DNA of 64,000 nucleotides from contig CM026556.1 in NCBI GenBank assembly GCA_015143295.1, forward strand, positions 19,158,547-19,222,546, given 5' to 3'. This DNA comes from Tetracentron sinense (taxonomy: Eukaryota; Streptophyta; Magnoliopsida; Trochodendrales; Trochodendraceae). Positions 1-11,360 of this stretch are shown here, one piece after another (position 1 is the first letter of the stretch; each line of letters starts with the position of its first letter). The notes beneath the pieces are model-generated. The model was not told the DNA's origin, did not search any database, and was given only the letters and a program-made list of their open reading frames with translations. A program made the position numbers and the translations under genes.

Positions 1-748
1 TCCAACATAGGGCATACTAGTTGCGACGGACTATGAACGTCAGCTAGGCATACCCAGTTGAGCATAAGACAAGCAAGAACATGACATGACATGACACGCA
101 TGACACGACAAGACAAGCAATATAGAATATGACAAGACAAGTTTTCAAACACAAAAAGAGTATTTTAAGTCAAGTCTAGCTTATGATGTTTTAAAGAATT
201 TTACTGAATTCGATATGATGCAAGCATGAACTATAAACTGTTACTTTCCGGTCAATTATATGAACTGTTTCCTGCTTTATTTGCATTACTATATTGCTAT
301 GACTGTTGGTTAGTATTTGGTACCCGCTGAGTATTCCATGCTCAGCCGTACTTTTATATCGGTAGGTACATTATGCGATATATGGACTCCGGGTTCCTTG
401 GATAGAGGCGGTTCATGTAGGGCAGGGGACTGCTCTGGTTGTCACCCAAATATTAGGAGTCTTGATATGTGGCCAATGGGTGGGTTGAGAGAGAGAGAGA
501 CATGTATTTTGGGATTTTATTTTGGGGAGTTTTCCTATGAGCTTGAGTGGGTAACTCAAGCAATTGTACCTCTTGTGGTCATTATATTTTATTCAATCGT
601 TGTTTATGTTGACACTTGGAATTTCATTTATTCTAAAGAAAATTTTAGTTCACTATTTTGCATGCCTTGTATACTCCTTGCAGGTTTAATTTGAGGTTAA
701 GTCACATTGCCAAAGTATCCTAACTCTTAGGGGGTATTTTGGGTCACG
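1..748 (+). mobile_element. LTR fragment, 3' end, Tekay-like gypsy (fossil)
   Basis: This is the downstream part of a long terminal repeat in plus orientation, cut by the window start. It ends near 748 with GGGTATTTTGGGTCACGACA, matching the ends of the LTRs at 3690 (inverted) and 13364. The block CGCTGAGTATTCCATGCTCA at 328-347 recurs at about 12912 in plus and at about 4110 in reverse. The stretch at 100-320 also aligns with the reverse complement of 4130-4390. No primer-binding site follows, so it is a 3' LTR or a solo LTR. It is clearly diverged from the young element at 5045-13364. Confidence 0.7.
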
Positions 749-1379
749 ACAGAATTTCAAACAAGAAATCTATGCTCATTAAATTGAGAGATTATCCAAG
801 TTCCAGGTAAGACGATCGATTAAGCTTAAATCCTACGCAGGTGATTTTGTTGAAATCAAATAAGTTTTGAAATATATTTTTATTAAAATATATTCTACTT
901 ATCAAAAGCTTTTCTCAGAATGTTTTACATGAAAAATTGTTTCTCATGGCTTAATCAAAAGTCTTGAAAACTCGGATAATGTACAATGGGCTATGAGTTA
1001 GATAGTATATTAATCTCGAAGCTCCATTAGGGATAATGTTATTGGAATGATCAATTAAATTAAAAAGTTCATGTGACAGGATCCTTAATGGTTAATGTTC
1101 TTATACTGAAATTTTATTACAACATAGATATCTCACGTCACTTGCAATTCCGATGTCATTTCTATTTAATGGTCAATGGGATAACATTGGGTAAGCCAGG
1201 GTTAGAATATCCCAGAGCAATCTATGAAGATGCTCACATAAGAACAAACTCAAATAATAGATTAAAGGTTAATGTATAAATTTTAATTGATTAAATGTTA
1301 ATCATTAATAAATAAATTAAATGTTAATCTATGGTTTAAATTAAATGTTAATCTAAATTTAAGGATAATAATAATGATT
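749..1379. other. Unassigned AT-rich flank
   Basis: No gene is recognised. Short direct repeats around AAATTAAATGTTAATCT occur at about 1275-1365. The short open frames here show no known domain. Confidence 0.4.
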
Positions 1380-2400
1380 ATTTAATTAACACAAAATAAG
1401 GGGAAATGAGTTTGAACCATATCCATAAAACCCAAGAAAATTGGACCTTACTAGTGGGCCCAAGCCCATGGGATTAAATCCCTAGGGTAGGGGCCTATTT
1501 AGAGTTTCCTAATTGGATTAGGATTTTGTTAATTAAATAATTATTATATAATTAATCCTTATATCATGGGATTAGATTCCAATACTTGGAATGCAAGAAA
1601 GAAGGAGATAAGATTAGAAGTTTTTCAAAACTTGGAGTACAAGACTCCTTAGCTCACGCCCCCCCTTTGTAGAGTTTCCTAATTTGATTAGCATTCCTAA
1701 TTGTTAGGAGTTTGTTGGGATTCCTATAATATAGAGAATTAGTTACACCCTTTAATTAAGGAGTCCTTTTATGAAAAGGAAACCTAAATTAGAAAGTTTG
1801 TTATAACTAATGATATCATTAATTAGTAACTCTTCTAAAAGGGATAACTTCTAATTGGAGTAGGATTAGGATAAGATCCTAATCTATATATACCCAATAC
1901 CCAAAACGTGTGGGATGATTTTATTTATTCAAGGAATTCTTTCTCTTCCCCTAAAAACCGTGAGCTATAGAGAGAATAGTTCTCTCTCTCAATTTTCGTG
2001 AGCCGCCTAGGGATAATCCTAGGTGATTGAAGGTTAGGGTTTTGAACTCTTAGGTTTTGTGAGATTGAAAGTCTACTCCAACATCAATCTTCTTCTCTTT
2101 GTTTCTTCAATACCAAGTAAAGATTCAAAAGCTTCACGGCGATAGCGAAGAGCAAGGATCGAGCTTTGAGTATTTCTTCGAGAAATCTCTACAAAGAGTT
2201 TTGACGGTTTGAATTGATTTTTGCTTCACCGGTGAACATCATTCACCGAGGTAATTCTCTAAACATTTAGTTAGTATAATTTACTTTTTTGGTGTAAAGA
2301 TCTTTGGGATCAAGTTTTCCGCATAAATTTTTTATCCGGATTCCCTTCACCTAAAAATAAGGTAATTATCTTAATAAAGATAAGGTAGAAGATCTATGAA
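1380..2400 (+). other. LTR- or promoter-like segment with TATA box and leader
   Basis: A TATATATA box lies at 1885-1892. It is followed by a pyrimidine-rich, leader-like stretch with CTCTCTCT runs and a GGTTAGGGTTTTG block. The layout resembles the U3-R-U5 region of a plant LTR or a gene promoter with its 5' UTR. No open frame or primer-binding site fixes its identity. Confidence 0.3.
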
Positions 2401-2932
2401 ATCATTCCCATCTTTCAGGTCAAGTAAAAAGGATTTTCTGGTGAAAAACAAGCATCCAGTCGAACGGATCAAGGCACAGGATTTTATCTGACCACTGTGT
2501 TCAGCTAGTCGATCAGATCTCTAATCCATTTGATCGGATCCTTTGGGACGAGTATTAAATGAACAGTAACGGCTATTTTGCATTAAATGTTATTCCAACG
2601 GCCATAAGTCATTTTGGGCTATAAATTGTGATCATTTATGAATGAGAAATAATTCTTGATCATTCTATTAACTCCAATCATTCACTAGAAGTTCAAATTC
2701 TAAAATCCTTTGTGAAAAACCTAGAATCCCCAAATCTATGTTTTTGAGTTATTCAACTCCAACCTTTGAGAGATTTTCATAGATCTTCAAACAGTTCTTT
2801 TTCAGCTCATCTAAGGAGCAAATTTTGAGATTGTAATCTCTTCATATACTTTGTATTGAAAATTCAAGATGACATATACTCAGGTGACAAAGCTCCGCTG
2901 GTAGAAAGCAAATTTTCAGAAAAAGGAGGATC
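2401..2932 (+). other. Second LTR-like segment with TATA box
   Basis: A TATAAATT box lies at about 2620-2627. Upstream are short GATC-rich near-palindromic words (GTCGATCAGATC, TGATCGGATC), and downstream is a leader with AACCTAGAATCCCC. The composition suggests the U3/R part of a retrotransposon LTR, but the ends were not found. Confidence 0.3.
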
Positions 2933-3665
2933 TTAAAACGGTGGAGTCTCACCAGTAAAAAGGTCAACACCAAAGACTGCTTTCATCTCTGACAAATCAA
3001 CGACCTTGTCTTCCTTAGAGCTTGCATCTTCAACGAAGATTTCTGGAGTCTCAGGGACAACACCCTTTTGCTCTTTCATTGTTTCAGGTTCAATTGGCAC
3101 TTCAGACTCAGCTATCTCTGCCTCAGCCATGGGAACAACACTCTCTGGCTCCCTCTCTGGCTCAGACACTGGTTCAACTGGTGCCTCTTCCCCTGCTTCA
3201 GGCTCTTTAAGAACTTCATCGACTGGGTTGACAATCGCCATACCAACTGTGACTTCCACCCCTGCTTTATCAACTATGACTTCCACCCCTACCTCAGTTC
3301 TTGCAAAATCAGGGCTGATCTCCATCGGAGTGATCTCTAGAATAGCTTTAGTAGACCCAATGGGCTCATTAACGACTGACTTCCTGGACCGCCTGGTGAA
3401 GAGAAATCATGGTAGCCTCAACCATTTCAGCCTCAAACTGCTGCATCTCCTCCGTCTCATCCTCCATAGCAGTGCTTCTTTTGAAAGCCTTTAGTTTGTC
3501 TTCAGGAAGTCTCAGGTTTGCAAAGGCATCCTGACCATTGTTAAGGACTTCATCTGGAGCCCCATCAGTAATTGGATGGAAGTCATTTAGGGCATCCATA
3601 AAATCCATCAATCGAGTCTCTGCCTCTACAGTCAAATCAAAGTCATTTTCATCCGACAACCCCAA
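2933..3665 (-). pseudogene. Acidic C-terminal remnant, probably of the PMD gene at 14240-15744
   Basis: Two adjacent minus-strand open frames (3665-3369 and 3325-2933) encode a very acidic, Glu/Pro-rich, low-complexity product with no catalytic motif. They lie just left of the nested LTR insertions, on the same strand as the PMD fragment that resumes at about 14240. I therefore infer that they are its displaced downstream part. The link rests on strand, position and composition only. They could instead be an unrelated low-complexity tail or part of another transposon gene. At least one frame break separates the two pieces. Confidence 0.35.
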
Positions 3666-4429
3666 ACATGGTTGAGCAGCGTGGGATGGTGTTGCGACCC
3701 AAAACCCACCCTAGGAGTTAGAGTGAATCTTGGATGACCTGTCATGACCTACATGACATGCTTGGTAAATCATCCTGCAAACACACGGAGCATATACGAT
3801 AGAGGACAAAATAGCGGAAGCATAACCAACATAGCACATCGGAAGTCTAACCAAAACTCTACGTATATACATGATCCAAGTTTGAACAAAAAGAAATCAC
3901 AAAAGAAAGTGCGGACATACCCGCCAAAATACATGAATATAGTCTCTCAAGCTCACCCACAGTCACCCAGAATCTACCACCTAGTAATAGTCCTCTACGG
4001 GAGTTTCCTCCACAGGTTCCTCAACATACTCCTCCTCCACCCATGGGCCAGGAGCACAAATGTCAAAAGGAGCCGCCGCTCCACTATCACCTGCCGACAT
4101 AAGAAGTATGGTTGAGCATGGAATACTCAGCGGGTACCAAATACTAACCAACAATCATAGCATAATAATGACAAAGTAAAGCAGGAAACAATTCATATAA
4201 TTAAAAAGAAAAGTAAACAGTTTATAGTTCATGCTTGTATCATATCGAAGTCGGAAATCTTTTGAAAACATCATGTGCTTGACTTGACTTAAAATACTCT
4301 TTTCGTATTTAAAACTTGTCTTGTCCTGTTCTGTCTCGAGTCGTGTTTGCCTTGTATTTCAAATCATGTCGTGTCATGCCATGGGATCATGCTTGCTTGC
4401 TTGGGGATTTAACATGTTCATGTAACTTG

Positions 4430-4546
4430 TGAGATGCACTTGAGAGGGAAGGGAGACCCTTCTTTAATGAGATGCACTTGAGAGGGAAGGGAGACCCTTC
4501 TTTCAATGATATGGACTTGTGAGTGAGGGGAGACCCCTCTTTAAAT
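4430..4546. repeat. Tandem repeat in old LTR, about 40-bp unit, about 3 copies
   Basis: Units begin GAGATGCACTTGAGAGGG and contain GGGAGACCCTTC. Two copies are nearly identical and the third is diverged. Confidence 0.8.
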
Positions 4547-5039
4547 CTTGAAGGGAGGGAAGTGTAAACTCCCTCATGTGCAATGCTTGTTCTTGTCAAA
4601 AGTGAGGCAAAACATATCTTCAGATATGCCCTACCTCTAATTACAAACCCTTATTCTTGAAAACACCGGTAAACCATGTTCATGCATGCCGTGCTCGTGA
4701 AATCGTGTGCATGCTTTAATTTGGAATTTAATATGACATTTGGGATTTCAACAATACATAGAATATCATTAATTTAAACAAGTAATTATTCATGCCATTT
4801 AGAGAAAGCAATTAAACACACTATCATAAACCCTAGCAATTTCATACCCCTTTAAATCATAACTTTCTTGGTTTATATTTCATTTTCTTCACCTTGACAT
4901 TTCATCAAACATGTGGTGTGTACATTATTGGTTAAAGCCTATTTCATGCTTTTTTAGATGGGTTTATGTTCATAACATACATGTGTCTTCATTATTTGCA
5001 CAATACCCTTCCCATTTCATTCATCACAACACATCCACA

Positions 5040-5044
5040 CAGCA
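5040..5044. other. Target site duplication CAGCA (left)
   Basis: CAGCA here directly precedes the LTR start TGTAGCACC at 5045. The same five bases follow the LTR end GGCGTGACA at 13365-13369. A perfect 5-bp duplication marks 5045-13364 as one insertion. Confidence 0.85.
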
Positions 5045-5742
5045 TGTAGCACCCCAGACTTTTTCATCCTTAATGAATACCACCTTCATAGCTAATTGGC
5101 CGTTTTTATAGTCTAATTAATAAATAAGGGAGAAATCGGAAATTCTGAAACGTCAGAAATGTGCGTTTTCGAAAGACGAACCCAATGCAAGTTGAATCGT
5201 CGAAATCCGACGAGCGAGTCAAAAGATATGGTCAAAACAGTCCAGACATACAGAGCACCGATCGCTCGGTCCAGTCAGCGATCGATCGGTCCATAACCGA
5301 TCGATCGGTAGCTATCGCACGGTCAGAAATTTTGTATGGGGAAATTTTCCAGAGAGTGAGTTTTTGACCGATCGATTGGTCATAAACACCGATCGCTCGG
5401 TAGGCAACCGATCGATCGGTCAAAAACTCACTCTCTGGAAAATTTCCCCATACAAAATTTCTGACCGTGCGATAGCTACCGATCGATCGGTTATGGACCG
5501 ATCGATCGCTGACTGGACCGAGCGATCGGTGCTCTGTATGTCTGGACTGTTTTGACCATATCTTTTGACTCGCTCGTCAGATTTCGACGATTCAACTTGC
5601 GTTGGGTTCGTCTTTCGAAAACGCACATTTCTGACGTTTCGGAATTTCTGATTTCTCCCTTATTTATTAATTAGACTATAAAAACGGCCAATTAGCTATG
5701 AAGGTGGTATTCATTAAGGATGAAAAAGTCTGGGGTGCTACA
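5045..5742. repeat. Near-perfect 698-bp palindrome of U3 sequence
   Basis: The left arm from 5045 and the right arm to 5742 are collinear inverted copies centred at 5393.5, with about five mismatches and no indel seen. Each arm carries the LTR start and ACCGATCGATCGGT-type words. The two arms are read as the U3 of one LTR in plus and the U3 of the other in minus. Confidence 0.9.
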
Positions 5743-5756
5743 TTCTCCCCCCCTTA
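5743..5756 (-). other. Polypurine tract of the Tekay element
   Basis: The minus strand reads TAAGGGGGGGAGAA and directly abuts the LTR start TGTAGCACC. It lies about 100 bp downstream of the pol stop. This is the expected site of plus-strand DNA priming. Confidence 0.75.
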
Positions 5757-5852
5757 CAAAAATTTCATCCTCGAAATTGGGACAATACGTGCTTTACAAT
5801 TTAAACAACTTAGCATAACAATTTGAAACAAAATTACAAGTCATACATAAAA

Positions 5853-8800
5853 TCATTCAAACAACTCGGGGTACTTCGCCTTGACTTCGGCCTCACGTTC
5901 CCATGTAGCCTCTTCTCGAGCGTGATGTTGCCATTGCACGAGAACTAGCGGAATAGTCTTGTTGCGAAGTACTTGGTCTCTTCGATCCAAAATATGAACC
6001 GGCTTCTCAACCAAAGTGAGATCCTCTCGAATCTCAACCGGATCAAGCTCGATGACGTGAGAAGGATCCGGGATGTACTTCCGAAGCTGGGAGATATGAA
6101 ACACGTTGTGGACCGCCGCCATGTGAGCGGGCAAAGCAACACGGTAAGCCACCTCGCCAACTCGAGTAATGATCTCGAACGGACCCACATATCTCGGGCT
6201 AAGCTTGCCTCTCTTCCCGAATCGCATAACACCTTTGGTCGGTGAAATCCTTACAAACACAAAATCACCGACTCGGAATTCAAGATCCCTCCTTCGGTTG
6301 TCGGCATAGCTTTTCTGTCTATCTTGTGCGGTCTTCAACCTCTCCCGTATAAGCTTGACCCTATCCGCGGTTCGTTCAATCAACTCGGGGCCCAAAATCT
6401 TTCTTTCTCCCACTTCATCCCAATACAACGGGGATCTGCAACTCCTTCCGTACAAAGCCTCGAAAGGCGCCATTTGTATGCTTTCTTGATAACTATTGTT
6501 GTAAGCGAATTCCACCAAAGGTAGGTGATCTTCCCAACTTCCCTTGAAGTCTAGCATACATGCTCGGAGCATATCTTCAATAACCTGATTCACCCTCTTG
6601 GTTTGCCCGTCGGTCTGTGGGTGGAAAGCTGTGCTAAAGTCTAATCGGGAGCCCATTGCACCTTGAAAACTTTTCCAAAACCTGGATGTGAATCTTGAGT
6701 CTCTATCCGACACAATACTCACTGGCACCCCGTGTAATCGGACTATTTCCTTGATGTATAGCTCCGCTAACTGATTGGAGTTGAATGTAGTCCGATACGG
6801 TAAGAAATGAGCGGACTTCGTGAGTCTATCAATAACTACCCATATAGCATCGGTCTTCTTGACCGTCTTCGGCAATCCCACGATAAAGTCCATAGAGATA
6901 TGTTCCCATTTCCACTCGGGAATAGGGAGGGACTGTAAAAGTCCAGCCGGTCTCCTGTGTTCGGCTTTGACTTGTTGGCACACCAAGCATTTAGACACAT
7001 ACTCCGCTATTTCTCGCTTCATGTTCCGCCACCAAAAATGCTTCTTCAAGTCCCTATACATTTTGGTACCCCCGGGGTGAACGGTGTACTTGGACCGGTG
7101 AGCCTCGTACAAGATTTCTCGCTTACGCTTCTCATCGGCTGGGACACATACTCTTCCCTTGAAAGTGATAATTCCATCTTCCCTCGCCGTAAAGTCCTTA
7201 CTGCCACTTTTAACTGACTTGTCTCGGCAAGAAAGTAGTTCGGCATCCATTTCCTGCAACTCCTGGATCATGCTCAACACAAATGGCCTAACTGTGATGC
7301 TAGCCATTACCGGCCCATAGGTAGGGAGACTAAAACTGATGTCGAGGTTGGATGCATCCTCCAGCAATCTCCACTCCTTCAGCATCATATGCGCCAAAAG
7401 TCCAGTAGGCTTCCGGCTAAGAGCATCGGCTACTACATTTGCCTTGCCCGGGTGGTATTGAATGGAGCACTCATAGTCTTTCAAAAATTCTACCCATCTT
7501 CTTTGCCTCAGGTTCAACTCTTTCTGGGAAAACAAATACTTAAGGCTTTTATGATCTGTGAATACCTCAAATTGTTCCCCATAAAGATAATGTCGCCAAA
7601 TCTTCAATGCAAACACAACTGCGGCGAGTTCTAAGTCATGAGTGGGGTAATTCTTTTCATGCTCCTTCAATTGTCTTGATGCGTAGGCAATGACTTTCTT
7701 ATGCTGCATAAGGACACACCCAAGTCCGATATGCGAAGCATCGCTATATACCTCATAACCACCATGTCCGGATGGCACAGTAAGGACAGGGGCTGTGGTG
7801 AGGCGTTTCTTCAACTCTTGGAAACTTACTTCACATCGGTCACTCCAACTGAACTTTGCACTTTTTCTTGTCAAGTAGGTGAGAGGTGCAGCCAAACTGG
7901 AGAATCCCTCCACAAATCTCCGGTAGTAGCCTGCCAATCCGAGGAAACTACGTATCTCCGTAACGCTCTTGGGCCTCTCCCAACTCATGACTGCCTCAAC
8001 CTTGGCTGGATCTACAGAAATACCCTCGGCCGACACCACGTGTCCAAGAAACGCGACTTTCTCTAGCCAGAACTCGCACTTACTCAATTTGGCATATAGC
8101 CTATGCTCTCTCAACATCTCCAGAGCAAGACGGAGGTCTCGTGCGTGATCTTCCCGTGTCTGGGAATACACCAAAATGTCATCAATGAATGCAATCACGC
8201 ATCGATCCAAGTAAGATCGGAACACCCGGTTCATCAAATCCATGAATGCCGCCGGTGCATTCGTCAGCCCAAAAGGCATGACAAGGAACTCGTAATGCCC
8301 ATACCGAGTCCTTGAAGCCGTCTTCTGAACATCTTCCGCCTTGATCCTTAATTGGTGATACCCCGATCTAAGATCAATTTTGGAGAAGAATCTCGCTCCC
8401 TTCAGTTGGTCAAATAAGTCGTCTATCCTTGGCAAGGGATAACGATTCTTGATAGTTACCTTGTTCAACTGACGGTAGTCTATACACATCCTCATAGACC
8501 CGTCCTTCTTCTTCACAAAGAGAACCGGAGCTCCCCACGGCGAGACACTTGGTTGGATGAAACCAAGTTGTTGTAACTCCTCAATCTGCTTCTTTAATTC
8601 TTCAAGCTCTATAGGGGCCATTCTATATGGTGCCCTTGAAATCGGAGCGGTACCCGGAGCAAGCTCTATGGCGAATTCGATCTCTCTATCAGGAGGTAAT
8701 CCGGGAAGTTCTTCCGGGAACACATCTAAGAACTCACTCACAACTGGAATAGCCGATGAGTTTTGTGCTTCTGGGTGTGCTATACTCAAGGCTGCGAGGC

Positions 8801-9173
8801 GAGCAATGTCCCTCTCTCTTAATCCTCGGAAGTGAAAAGGCTTACCCCCTTCCGGCTTGAAATTCACCATCTTTTCAAAACACGCAACATGCCCGTAATG
8901 GCTTGCCAACCAATCCATACCAAGAATGACGTCAAAGTCTAAATCTTGGAAACCCAGGACGATAAGGTCGGCTAACAATTCACTCTCCCCCACTTGAACC
9001 ACACTATCCCTGAATATCTTGTCCGTATCAACCGACTTGCCGAGTGGAGTTGCAATGGTCAACTCCCGCTCCAACGGAGTAGCCTCAGTCGAAAAGCCCT
9101 TTGCAAAACTTGGGGAGACAAAAGAGTGAGTGGATCCTGTGTCTATCAACACTCGAGCGAGACATTCGTTCAC
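5853..9173 (-). CDS. pol: Chromovirus pol polyprotein (PR-RT-RNaseH-INT-chromodomain)
   Basis: One open frame of 1106 codons encodes the retrotransposon enzymes. The aspartic protease motif [13 protein letters not shown] is at about residue 10. Reverse transcriptase follows, with [33 protein letters not shown] and the catalytic FIDDILVYS. RNase H has [10 protein letters not shown]. The integrase has an HHCC finger ([19 protein letters not shown]), [17 protein letters not shown] and FHPQTDGQT, then a GPF motif (RYVGPFEI). The last about 60 residues ([16 protein letters not shown]) resemble a chromodomain-like tail, as in the Tekay/Del clade. It lies downstream of gag on the same strand and upstream of the polypurine tract. 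It is not a host gene. Confidence 0.95.
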   Translation of the reverse strand: MNECLARVLIDTGSTHSFVSPSFAKGFSTEATPLERELTIATPLGKSVDTDKIFRDSVVQVGESELLADLIVLGFQDLDFDVILGMDWLASHYGHVACFEKMVNFKPEGGKPFHFRGLRERDIARLAALSIAHPEAQNSSAIPVVSEFLDVFPEELPGLPPDREIEFAIELAPGTAPISRAPYRMAPIELEELKKQIEELQQLGFIQPSVSPWGAPVLFVKKKDGSMRMCIDYRQLNKVTIKNRYPLPRIDDLFDQLKGARFFSKIDLRSGYHQLRIKAEDVQKTASRTRYGHYEFLVMPFGLTNAPAAFMDLMNRVFRSYLDRCVIAFIDDILVYSQTREDHARDLRLALEMLREHRLYAKLSKCEFWLEKVAFLGHVVSAEGISVDPAKVEAVMSWERPKSVTEIRSFLGLAGYYRRFVEGFSSLAAPLTYLTRKSAKFSWSDRCEVSFQELKKRLTTAPVLTVPSGHGGYEVYSDASHIGLGCVLMQHKKVIAYASRQLKEHEKNYPTHDLELAAVVFALKIWRHYLYGEQFEVFTDHKSLKYLFSQKELNLRQRRWVEFLKDYECSIQYHPGKANVVADALSRKPTGLLAHMMLKEWRLLEDASNLDISFSLPTYGPVMASITVRPFVLSMIQELQEMDAELLSCRDKSVKSGSKDFTAREDGIITFKGRVCVPADEKRKREILYEAHRSKYTVHPGGTKMYRDLKKHFWWRNMKREIAEYVSKCLVCQQVKAEHRRPAGLLQSLPIPEWKWEHISMDFIVGLPKTVKKTDAIWVVIDRLTKSAHFLPYRTTFNSNQLAELYIKEIVRLHGVPVSIVSDRDSRFTSRFWKSFQGAMGSRLDFSTAFHPQTDGQTKRVNQVIEDMLRACMLDFKGSWEDHLPLVEFAYNNSYQESIQMAPFEALYGRSCRSPLYWDEVGERKILGPELIERTADRVKLIRERLKTAQDRQKSYADNRRRDLEFRVGDFVFVRISPTKGVMRFGKRGKLSPRYVGPFEIITRVGEVAYRVALPAHMAAVHNVFHISQLRKYIPDPSHVIELDPVEIREDLTLVEKPVHILDRRDQVLRNKTIPLVLVQWQHHAREEATWEREAEVKAKYPELFE

Positions 9174-9302
9174 TAATAAAGCGCCTGTGCGATTAAGTAA
9201 CTAATATCTGTAGATTTCAAATAGTAACAAGCATCATACATAGGTAACCCTTAGTATAACTAACCGTATAACAAGCCACAGAAATTTTTATACAACTTAA
9301 AC

Positions 9303-10577
9303 TCAAAATTCTCGCGTACCTTGCACGACATCGTCGGATGCACGTGCGTCTCTCTCCGATAGAGCAAAAACTCGACCCTGAGTGGCTGGGCGAGGAGGCC
9401 GGGCAGACTGTGAGGCCCTCGAAGCCTGAGAAGAGCTAGGCTGAGATGTCTGCCTAATCGGGGGCCTGCTCCCCGAAGACTGAGCTGGCAATCGACGTCG
9501 GGGACACTCCCGAATCATGTGGCCCTGGTCGCCACAATGAAAACAGCCTCCTGTAGCCTTCCGACATTCCCCTACTGGATGCCTCCTTCCACAAAGGGTG
9601 CAGACATCATGTGAATAAGTGGGAGGAGTATAACCCATAGCCTGAGTCACTGCGGGGCGAGGAGCATACGAGGTAGCCGGGCGAAAAGCCGGTGGAGTAA
9701 AAGGGCGGGGGGCCTGTGGTGCCGAGTACATCCTCTGTGACTGAGCCGGCCCTGCGGACTGATAAGACATAGTCCTAGCTCTCTTCTCCCCTGAACTACT
9801 AGACTGTCCCTTCTCTATTCCTCTTCTCTTAAAGAACTCTTCGGAATTAGACTCGGCCAACAATGCTTTGTCCACAACTTCTGAATATGTCTCATGTCGG
9901 AACATTGAGACACGATCCTTGAGGTAGGCCTTCAACCCCCTCTCGAATTTCTGGGCCTTCATAGCCTCGGTAGCTATCATGTGTGGAGCAAATCGAGATA
10001 GCTCTGAGAACTTGGCTTCGTAAGCCGCTACAGACATATTACCTTGCTCCAAGGTAATAAATTCAATTTCTTTCTTTTCTTTCATCCCAACCGGAAAGTA
10101 TTTCTTGTAGAAAACGTCCAAGAATTCTCCCCATGTCCATTCTTGGCCTTGCCGGGTCAACTCTCGGGTCCGAAGTGCAGACTTCCACCAATGGTCGGCC
10201 TCGCCTTCAAGCATAAAGGCAGCCCATGTGACACTCTCTACTTCCGTAGGTGCCAAAACCGAGAATATCTTCTCAAGTTGCCGAATCCAACCCTCGGCAA
10301 CAAGTGGATCAATGCTTCCACAAAAATTTGGAGGCCTCATCCTCCGGAAAGCTTCTATCCCGGCTTGGGCTCGGTTAGGAGGAGCCGGTATAAGTGCCGC
10401 ATTAGGCGGGGTGGCCGGTTGCCTTGCCGCCAACATAGCCAAAGTCTCGGCTATGGATGCGAATGCTTGGGCAAAGTCGGGCTGATCATCACCCGATGGA
10501 GCATCACCTCCATTACCCCTCGTGTTGTACCCGCGACCCCGGGTATTGCGTCTCATGATTTCTCCTGAGAACGACAA
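9303..10577 (-). CDS. gag: Chromovirus gag protein
   Basis: A frame of 424 codons. The N-terminus is Arg/Gly-rich. A helical capsid-type region follows at about residues 75-260 (FRRMRPPNFCGSIDPLVAEG, WTWGEFLDVFYKKYFP), then a Pro/Ser-rich linker and one CCHC zinc knuckle (CFHCGDQGHMIRECP) at about residue 345. The Pro/Ser/Arg-rich tail runs towards the protease. Gag forms the virus-like particle and binds RNA. It lies between the primer-binding site (10870) and pol, with about 130 bp between the two frames. In many relatives gag and pol form one frame, so the element counts as broken at about one place here. Confidence 0.93.
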   Translation of the reverse strand: MSFSGEIMRRNTRGRGYNTRGNGGDAPSGDDQPDFAQAFASIAETLAMLAARQPATPPNAALIPAPPNRAQAGIEAFRRMRPPNFCGSIDPLVAEGWIRQLEKIFSVLAPTEVESVTWAAFMLEGEADHWWKSALRTRELTRQGQEWTWGEFLDVFYKKYFPVGMKEKKEIEFITLEQGNMSVAAYEAKFSELSRFAPHMIATEAMKAQKFERGLKAYLKDRVSMFRHETYSEVVDKALLAESNSEEFFKRRGIEKGQSSSSGEKRARTMSYQSAGPAQSQRMYSAPQAPRPFTPPAFRPATSYAPRPAVTQAMGYTPPTYSHDVCTLCGRRHPVGECRKATGGCFHCGDQGHMIRECPRRRLPAQSSGSRPPIRQTSQPSSSQASRASQSARPPRPATQGRVFALSERDARASDDVVQGTREF

Positions 10578-10869
10578 TACAGCATGAGTCTAACTTGGAT
10601 ACGCATTTAGTACAATTTTTCGTAATTCACTCAATACATATTCATCAAACACATTTAATAAGTACAACACCAATAATGTACACATGATATATAACACAAT
10701 AGCATAACATACAATCCGTGTTCCTAGTGTAGGACTCTATGTTCGGTTGAAGTTCAACCCATTTTGACTAAGACTAACTTGTTAGTCTATACTTGGAATA
10801 CAACTTTCTAAGGTGATTCTAATACCTTGTTCAATCATCTAAGTGACCCTAGGGACTCTAATACCTAGG
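10578..10869 (-). other. Untranslated leader of the Tekay element
   Basis: This is the spacer between the primer-binding site and the gag start. It is AT-rich, with no frame or recognisable structure. Confidence 0.6.
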
Positions 10870-10881
10870 GCTCTGATACCA
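10870..10881 (-). other. Primer-binding site, initiator tRNA-Met
   Basis: The minus strand reads TGGTATCAGAGC, complementary to the 3' end of initiator methionine tRNA, the usual primer of Tekay and many other plant gypsy elements. It lies 4 bp inside the LTR end (TGTCACGCCCC on plus from 10886). Confidence 0.9.
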
Positions 10882-10885
10882 CTTC

Positions 10886-11297
10886 TGTCACGCCCCAAAA
10901 TACCCCCTAGGAGTTAAGGGATACTTTAGAGGTGACTACGTGTACCTGTCAAACCATCCTGTAATGCAAGAGGCTAAACATAATATAATACAATGATAAT
11001 CAGAGCGCGGAAACTAAACATAAGTGCGGAAGCATAAGCCAACTTTTTCTTTTCTTCTATAACTCCAAATAGTATTCCAAGTTAACATATACCAAATACA
11101 ATCAAAGTAAAGGTGGACATGCCCACCTATCAAAATACAAAAAAAGGAACTCTCTAACACTCTCCTCTCAACAGTAGTCGAGGTATGGCCACACATCCAA
11201 GTCCCCATCCTCTTGAGACTGCCATGTAATAGGTGGCTCCCTCTCCTCTACATACTCCTCCTCGACCCAAGGCTCGGGGTCGAGGACATCCACGGTA
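10886..11297 (-). repeat. LTR 3' part, minus copy (inverted with 12953-13364)
   Basis: This 412-bp arm runs from TGTCACGCCCC to GTCGAGGACATCCACGGTA. The reverse complement lies at 12953-13364 with about three mismatches. The spacer of about 1.65 kb is LTR sequence in plus orientation. The arm ends exactly where the CGATCG word array starts (about 11300). Confidence 0.9.
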
Positions 11298-11360
11298 ACA
11301 CCGATCGCTCGGTAGGCAACCGATCAATCGGTCATGAACACCGATCGCTCGGTCTTCGCG
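11298..11360. repeat. Array of near-palindromic CGATCG words (right junction)
   Basis: It contains ACCGATCGCTCGGT twice and ACCGATCAATCGGT once. The same words lie at the left junction (about 5260-5530) and, diverged, in the old LTR at about 13805-14030. Both orientation switches of the Tekay element occur here. Confidence 0.85.

Larger units (their letters stand above)
3690..5044 (-). mobile_element. Old Tekay-like LTR, left half (minus orientation, fossil)
   Basis: The segment starts with TGTTGCGACCC, the reverse complement of an LTR end, and carries the GGAATACTCAGCGGGTACC block in reverse. It contains a tandem repeat at about 4430-4546. It stops at the CAGCA target duplication of the inserted element (5040-5044). 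The LTR resumes at 13370, giving an estimated length of about 2.2 kb. It has diverged strongly from the LTRs of the inserted element and is much older. No internal region is attached, so it is probably a solo LTR. Confidence 0.65.

Noticed and set aside
5161-5626. Identical short proteins on both strands as a gene pair
   Set aside because: They arise from the perfect palindrome of LTR U3 sequence, not from genes.
5045-5742. Palindrome as an assembly or chimera artefact
   Set aside because: It cannot be excluded, but the arms differ at about five places and the CAGCA duplication plus the second inverted pair fit a real inversion. Read mapping would settle it.
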